A stretch of 64,000 bases of DNA, from contig CANJKZ010000511.1 in assembly GCA_947471745.1 (NCBI GenBank), positions 372,001 through 436,000 on the forward strand, read 5' to 3'. Numbering within the stretch: the stretch's first letter is position 1; each line of letters opens with the position of its first letter. Shown here piece after piece: positions 58,445 through 64,000 of this stretch. The stretch comes from Closterium sp. Naga37s-1. Taxonomy: Eukaryota > Streptophyta > Zygnematophyceae > Desmidiales > Closteriaceae. Both the position numbers and the translations under genes were made by a program. Below the pieces are notes generated by a model that was not told where the DNA came from, did no database searches, and was given only the letters and a program-made list of their open reading frames with translations.

Positions 58445-58741
58445 ATTTGGTTGGCGCGATGCAATGCAGTTTGGCGCGCAGCTCCTTTCGAGAGAAAGAA
58501 GGTGGGGAGATGTGCTGTGCTGGACTTCATGACGCATGCGAGGGTGGTGCTGGCAGCAAGGGGAAGGCTGGCAGCGGCCGATGAAGGGAGAAGTTTCTGG
58601 AAGACAGACAACTGGAGCCATGTGGCTGCGGATGAGAAGTTGCAGCTTCAGAAGATTTGCGGTGATGGTGGGCCAACAATTTGGGCGGCTCCTTTCCTCT
58701 CCATCTGGCGCAACCCGCGCACTTTCTATCAGCCTCCGTAG
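58445..58741 (+). pseudogene. Continuation of the LINE ORF2 after an in-frame stop
   Basis: It is in the same frame as the 992-codon frame and separated from it only by the TAG at 58442-58444. It codes IWLARCNAVWRAAPFERKKV and then a helical basic tail to a stop at 58739-58741. The WLARCNAVWR phrase is usual for LINE C-terminal regions after the zf-RVT cluster. The simplest reading is one nonsense change in an otherwise open ORF2 remnant. Confidence 0.8.
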
Positions 58742-58849
58742 CATGCCATAGGGGGGCGGTGCGGTGTCCACAAGGCGTGGCCTAGACCCTCCAAGATGTA
58801 CAGTTACGACTGCGGATGTATCTATATTTGATAATATATTTACACCTCC
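58742..58849 (+). other. 3' untranslated part of the LINE
   Basis: A short sequence between the last stop and the A tail, with TATTTGATAATATATTTACACC just before the tail. Confidence 0.6.
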
Positions 58850-60149
58850 AAAAAAAAAAAAAAAAAAAACCTAAACGAGAATTCGCGAACCTGCGACCAC
58901 CTTCCTTGTCGCACCAAGTTTGTCAGGTTGGCGGTGCTAGTCTGTTTCTGCACCGCTCAACGCGTTTCGCTTGATGGGACTGGCTCGGCGATTCCAGCGC
59001 TTGGTAAGCTTCGCTTGGGACGCGTCGCGACGGGTTGTCCCATTCCCAGAGCAGCGGGGTCCGAGGCCAGCTGTGCATCTGCCGGTTGAATTCTGACCAA
59101 TCGATGGTGGCTGTTTCCATCACGGAAGGCTCGAGATAAGGCTTGAGTGGTCTGGAAGCAAGAACCGTGATTTCAGGTCGCCGGTGTCGCCAAGCAACAC
59201 CGCAGGGAAGTCCCGAAATTATTCACCTTCCCATCCCATCCATCCTCCTTCCCTTCCATCCCGTTCTTGGGGTTTCATTCACACCTACATCCCTTTCTTG
59301 GGGCTTCATTTCTTCCTGCACAGTTTCGGTTTCTTGAGTTATCTTCTCCGTAGTTCCGTGGCTTGGGAGGGACGTCTCGTGACGCGCTACCTTGGGTCCA
59401 TCTGGCTGTGAGAAGTACGCCGTGATGATCTCTTGGTTAGGTGTCCGTGATTTGTTGATGGCGTCTGTGTTTCTGTCTCCCGAGTTCTGTCGTTTCAGTA
59501 TTGGTTGGACCATTTGGTCGTACTATTCTTTAGGTTGAGGTTACTGTCGAAGTTGATTTGTGAATTTGACGTCGCGTCAGTTCCCGTCCCTTTTGAGGCG
59601 GCTTCTTCGAAGTCAGCTGGTTACAAAGGCCTAGTCTAATTCGGTTTGGCCTATCGACGCTTAAGATACGAAGGGCTCGTCACCAGTTCGCCCTAGGGTC
59701 GCTATGTCCCAGATGTTTCGCCACGTTGAGCTATTGAAGCGTGATAACGATTCTATAAAACGAGTTGAGCACTTTTGGTGTTGCCGTCGAAGAGTCGACT
59801 CTCAGTCGTGATTCCGTCTTGAGCGTCGTGAAGAGCGAAGGGTCCGTGCAAAGTGCCTGATTATTGAGTGGGCCGTACGTTGCGCCTATCTAACTTGTGT
59901 TGAAATGTTGTATATATAAAGTAATCGCTTGTGGAGCGTCAGTTAACCCTGTGATGTACGTCGATGTATATAATATGATTACGTATAGCGATGACATGTT
60001 TCCTCTCGCGCAGGTTGTCGCTGGTTATGGTTGCGTGCTTGCACTCTCTGGGATTAGAACGGATGGCTAGAAATGTTGTGGCAGTTCGTTTGCCTATGCT
60101 TGGATACGCGTTCTGCACCCGCAGGTCTTATGAAACAGGCGAAGAGAAG

Positions 60150-63100
60150 GCGTAGTGCGGTGTTTTTTTTTTTTGTTTCCACGCACTTCGCTAACAGGTG
60201 GTGTTCCTACCATGGTTACCAGTCGGTTCCGGCCTGGGTGCTTCTCCCTCCCACCCTATCCCCCCGAGGGGGCTCTGGGGCTTTCACTTTTTTTTTTCTT
60301 CTCTTGGTGCTTGGGTGCGGTTGCCTCACTAACAGCACTGACGGCCTCGGCGTTAACTCACGTCATCCCACCCGGTTAATTCAGTACTTTCGAGAGTTCC
60401 TTCAACGGTCATGGCTAGAGTACTTCACCTGCGTTCGTCCTGACTGGTGTCGTCGTCTTCGGAATTCAGCCAGCAATTTGTGGAGCTATCGCGAAGCTAG
60501 TGCTACGACACATCTCAGTTTCAACGTTTCCGTCGGTCGCTCTTCACAGTGTTACTACCTCGTATTTGGCCCTCGTTGCTGCTCGTAGGTGTCGGACCTG
60601 CTGTGCCTTGCATCCCTTCCGTCCCCATCCCCGTACGGGGCTCTGGGGTTTCACGTTTCTCCTCTGTTCCCGTAGTCCTTTTCACGCCAGCAGACACGCG
60701 GGCAGGTTGTCGTCCGAGTTGCCTTCTGGGCTAGCGGAAAGCGTGGCACTCAAATCACCTAATGGAACGATCGGGTAGTTCGAGCCATGTGCTGCCGTTT
60801 ACTTTTCTGGTGTCTGCGATTCGTTTTTGGACTAACCGTCAAGAGTGTCAGATTAGACTGTCATTCGTTGCTGCGTGTAGATTCCACGCTTTCTTGCCTC
60901 GTTCCCCTCCCTTTCCCATCCCCTTCTGGGGCTCTGGGGTTTGATTTTCCCTTTCTTCGCCCCTCTGGTCCGTTGGGTCCCTGCCAGCAGCACACCAGGG
61001 TGTCTGCGGCCAGTTCGTTTCGCTCAATCGCCCGCCTCCGCTTGAGACAGACTGCGCTCTGCGGACGCCGAACGGTGTGGTCGATTGTAGTCACCAGCTT
61101 AGTGTTCGTTCAGCCTAGCATTCGTTCAACCTTTTCTTACCTTACGTCTCGTTCAGCTTCGCGTGCCTCGCTTTGGTGTTGGCGTGTCTCCTTTTGTATC
61201 TCCCTCCCCTTCCCCTTTTCCCCCTTCCCCCATCCCCGTTGGGGGCTCCGGGGCATAAGGTGCTTTTCTCTCCTCCGCAGTCCCGTGTTTGCTGTGATTG
61301 CCCTGCCAGCAGCACAGCAGAGGATTCATGTTCAGTGTGTCGCTCGCAAGCACGTGTCTGCTGCAGATTCTCCAAGCAGTCGGTGATGGAGTGATATAGC
61401 TTCTGAACTTGCAGTTTTTTTAAAAAGCCGTGTTCTTTCCTTTCCCTGATGCGTCCAACATAGCTCCTCCCGTCTAGGCTGTAGCCGCGGTCTCGATTCC
61501 CTCGTTGTGTTACACGTGCGTTCTCCCTGGTTGGCGTTCCCGTTCCCGTCCCCTCCCCCCTGGGGCCCCCCTGGCCCCATAACCTGTGCATTTCTCCTTC
61601 CTCCCTCGTGTAGCCACACTGCGTTCATCCCCATAGGCTGTGCGCTGGCACCTGTGGTCGATCGGTACGGTCTAGGTGGTTTGGGTCTTTCGGTGTCAAG
61701 CACATGGCAGCCGCAGATTCGCCTAGCAATTGGTGACTTGCTTGAGTGATTGAGCCTTTTTACGGAAGATTACAAGCCTTTCCTCTCCTTACCCTGCTGC
61801 GTTGCTGTAACTCCATCCGTTTCAGCTGTAGCCTCGGTCGCATTCCGTTACATGCGCGCTTTTTCTGGTTGGCGTTCCCCTGTCTGTCTCCCCTCCCTGG
61901 GGCCCCCTGGCCCCGTAACCTGTCTCTTCTTCCTTCCTCGTGTAGCCGTACTGCGTTCATCCCCACAGGCTGCGCTCTGGCACCTGAGGTCGAACGTCTA
62001 ACCGTCTAGGTGTTCCGGGTCTTTTGGTTTTAAGCGCAGCCGCAGATGCGTCAAGCATTCGGTGACTGAACGATTTCTCTGCCTGAAAAACCCGAGCCTT
62101 TCATTTCTCCATACCCTGCTGCGCCAATGTAGCTCCATCCGTTTCAGCTGTAGCGCATTCCGTTACATGCGCGCTTTTCCTGGTTGGCGTTCCCCTGTCT
62201 CTGTCCCCCCCCCTCTTCCCGGGGCCCCCTGGTCCCGTAACCTGTGTCTCTTTCCTCCCTCGTGTAGCCACACTGCGTGCATCCTAACAGCCTGCTCCGG
62301 CACCTGAGGTCGAACGTCTAGGCGTTTCGGGTTTTTTCGGTTTCGAGCACAGCCGCAGAGGCGCCAAGCAATCGGTGACTGAACGAACTCGAAGTTTTAT
62401 ACCTGAAATATGCCGTTTCTCTACATATCCCGCTGCGTCTAGCTCCATCCGTTTCAGCTGTAGCTTCGGTTCCATTCCGTTACACGTGCGCTTTTTCTGG
62501 TTGGCGTTTCCCTGTCCTTTTCTCCCGGGGCCCCCTGGCCCCGTAACCTGTGTCTCCTTCCTTCCTCGTCTAGCCACACTGCGTGCGTCCCAACAGCCTG
62601 CTCTGGCACCTGAGGTCGAACGCCTAGCACAGCCACATATGCGCCAACCAACCGGTGACCGGACAATTTTTAAGTTTCACAAAGTTTAAGCCGTCTTTTC
62701 TCCTTACCCCGCTACGTGTAGCTCCTCCCGTTTCAGCTGTAGCTCCGGTTCCATTCCGTTACACGTGCGGTTTTTCTGGTTGGCGTTTCCCTGTCCTTCC
62801 CTCCCCCCCGGGGCCCCCTGGCCCCGTAACCTGTGTCTCTTTCCTTCCTCGTGTAGCCACGCTGTGTCATTCCCACAGGGCTCGTTTCCCGCCTATCGTC
62901 GATCGTCTAACTGTGGAGGTGTTTCGGGTCTTTCGGGTTCAAGCACAGCCACAGATGCGTCAAGCTCTCAGTGACTGAACGATATAGCCTCGCTGAACTG
63001 AATTTCAAACGCATTTCTCTCCTAACCCTGCTGCGTCCAGTATAGCTCCATCCGTTACGCGTGCGCTTTTCCTGGTTGGCGTTCCCCCTCCCGTCCCTCC

Positions 63101-64000
63101 CCCCTGGGGCCCCCTGGTCCCGTAACCTTGTCTCCTTCCTTCCTCCCTCCTCTGGCCACACTGCGTTCGTCCCCACAGGCCGCCTACAGTCGCCTGTCCT
63201 AGATCCTCTGACCCTTTTGGTGTTTTGCGTCTTTCGGTTCTAACCACGCGTCAGCTGCAGATGCGCCAGATTATAACGATAGGTGATTGAACCATATTCG
63301 CCACACTCACTCCGCACCTGGACTATCAGACTTTTCCTATTTACACCCTGCTGCGTCCAGTCTAGCTCATTCCGTTCAAGCTGTGACCCTTGTCCGCTCC
63401 GGTGTTACACGAGTGCTGGTTGGCGTTTCCCCTCCCCTCCCTTCCCCCTGGGGCCCCCTGGCCCTGTAACCTTCTGTCTCCTTCCTCCCTCGTCTAGCCA
63501 CACTGCGTCATTCCCACAGGCTGCGTCTGCCACTTCTCGTCTAACAGTCAAAGGTGGTTCGGGTCTTACGATTCTCACCACGTGTCACCTGCAGTTTCGC
63601 CAGGCTACTAATCGGTGATCGGACGTTATTAATCCCCTATGCTCCGGCGATATTGAGCTTTTCCTATTCACACCCTGCTGGCTCCAGTCTACATCACTCC
63701 ATTCAAGCTATAGCCTCTACCCTAGTCCGCTCCTTGCATTACACGAGTTCTGGTAGTGCTGGTTGGCGTTTTCCCTTTCCTCCTTCCCCCTGGGCCCCCC
63801 TGGCCCAGTAATCTTCTGTCTCCTCCCTCCTGTAGCCACATTGCCTAGTTCCCACAGGGTGTGTTCTAGGGCCTCTCGTCGGTCGTCCAACCGCGTCAGC
63901 AGATGTTTCGGGTGTTTCGGTTCCAGCCGGTCAGGTGTTTCGTTCCTCTTGAAATTTCATATGCCCTTGAGTACACCTATTGACCCGCTATTGTCTCAGA
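60150..64000 (+). repeat. Tandem ~280-345-bp units with GGGGCCCC cores (right arm)
   Basis: From about 61.2 kb the units are regular. The phrase GGTTGGCGTT occurs near 61529, 61867, 62182, 62499, 62779, 63073, 63418 and 63760. Each unit follows with GGGGCCCCCTGGCCCCGTAA, a CTTCCTCGTGTAGCCACACT phrase, CGGTGACTGAACGA and CATCCGTTTCAGCTGTAGC. Between 60.15 and 61.2 kb older relatives carry GGGGCTCTGGGGTTT. No known gene or Pol III promoter is recognisable. The array runs off the window end. Confidence 0.85.

Larger units (their letters stand above)
55452..58869 (+). mobile_element. L1-like LINE (non-LTR retrotransposon), 5'-truncated
   Basis: It ends in 20 A (58850-58869) and is flanked by a perfect 14-bp target duplication CCTAAACGAGAATT (55438-55451 and 58870-58883). 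The endonuclease part that should precede the reverse transcriptase is missing, so the copy was truncated at its 5' end during insertion, as is usual for LINEs. It is present in the right inverted-repeat arm and absent from the corresponding site in the left arm (about 40.25 kb), so it arrived after the arms separated, or only in this arm. The perfect duplication suggests a recent insertion. Confidence 0.93.
55300..64000 (+). repeat. Right arm of the long inverted repeat (runs past the window end)
   Basis: This is homologous to the reverse complement of 36.34-40.37 kb. The first part (55300-55451) is separated from the rest (58870 onward) by the LINE. The match begins around GGTGACCAGTTTTCATGCGC and includes GGTGCTGCATGGTACCAACT. 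After the LINE it continues with TTCGCGAACCTGCGACCACC and then the same succession of blocks as in the left arm. It holds no recognisable gene apart from the LINE. Confidence 0.75.

Noticed and set aside
1-64000. tRNA, rRNA or snRNA genes
   Set aside because: I found no cloverleaf-type A/B box pairs or conserved rRNA or snRNA stretches by eye; a dedicated scan would be needed to exclude them.

Overview
This is a eukaryotic nuclear window made mostly of repeats, probably from the green plant lineage and most plausibly a repeat-rich streptophyte alga or an early land plant. Three things point there: a plant-type mitochondrial NAD-malic enzyme gene (LHDPWFNK and YTPTVG motifs), Ty1/copia elements, and a plant-style set of a non-autonomous hAT, a Tourist-like MITE and an L1-like LINE. 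I cannot name the species. Only one host gene can be read with confidence; a second, small one is tentative.

Layout: (1) 0-9.9 kb holds two Ty1/copia fossils, a + strand fragment cut by the window start and a nearly complete - strand element with LTRs near 3.16-3.48 and 9.61-9.94 kb. (2) 9.95-20.66 kb is a satellite of about 59 monomers of ~181 bp. Part of it is a higher-order repeat of 1991 bp (11 monomers), present about 2.8 times. (3) 20.7-22.6 kb holds a 1041-bp non-autonomous hAT element with a perfect 8-bp target duplication and a 156-bp Tourist/PIF-Harbinger-like MITE with a TTA duplication. (4) 22.9-36.3 kb is a mosaic of unrelated minisatellites and degenerate tandem arrays with no supported gene. 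(5) 36.3-40.4 and 55.3-64 kb are two diverged copies of the same sequence in opposite orientation, each ending in a tandem array of ~280-345-bp units with GGGGCCCC cores. They flank (6) the malic enzyme gene at 40.8-53.7 kb on the - strand. (7) A LINE (55.45-58.87 kb, 20-A tail, 14-bp target duplication) sits inside the right arm only.

The main discovery is the structure of the malic enzyme gene. Sixteen exons can be spliced by eye with consistent phases and GT/AG ends into an uninterrupted protein of about 633 residues. Its introns hold more than forty partial copies of the neighbouring exon ends. Copies of an exon's 3' end (with its donor) lie in the intron after it, and copies of an exon's 5' end (with its acceptor) lie in the intron before it. 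One copy of exon 7 has expanded into 42 copies of a 28-bp unit. Short perfect palindromes related to TTTTGAGTCGACTCAAAA occur at or beside many copy junctions. This looks like intron growth by repeated tandem duplication across splice junctions. All statements rest on reading the sequence by eye; no search or alignment was run.
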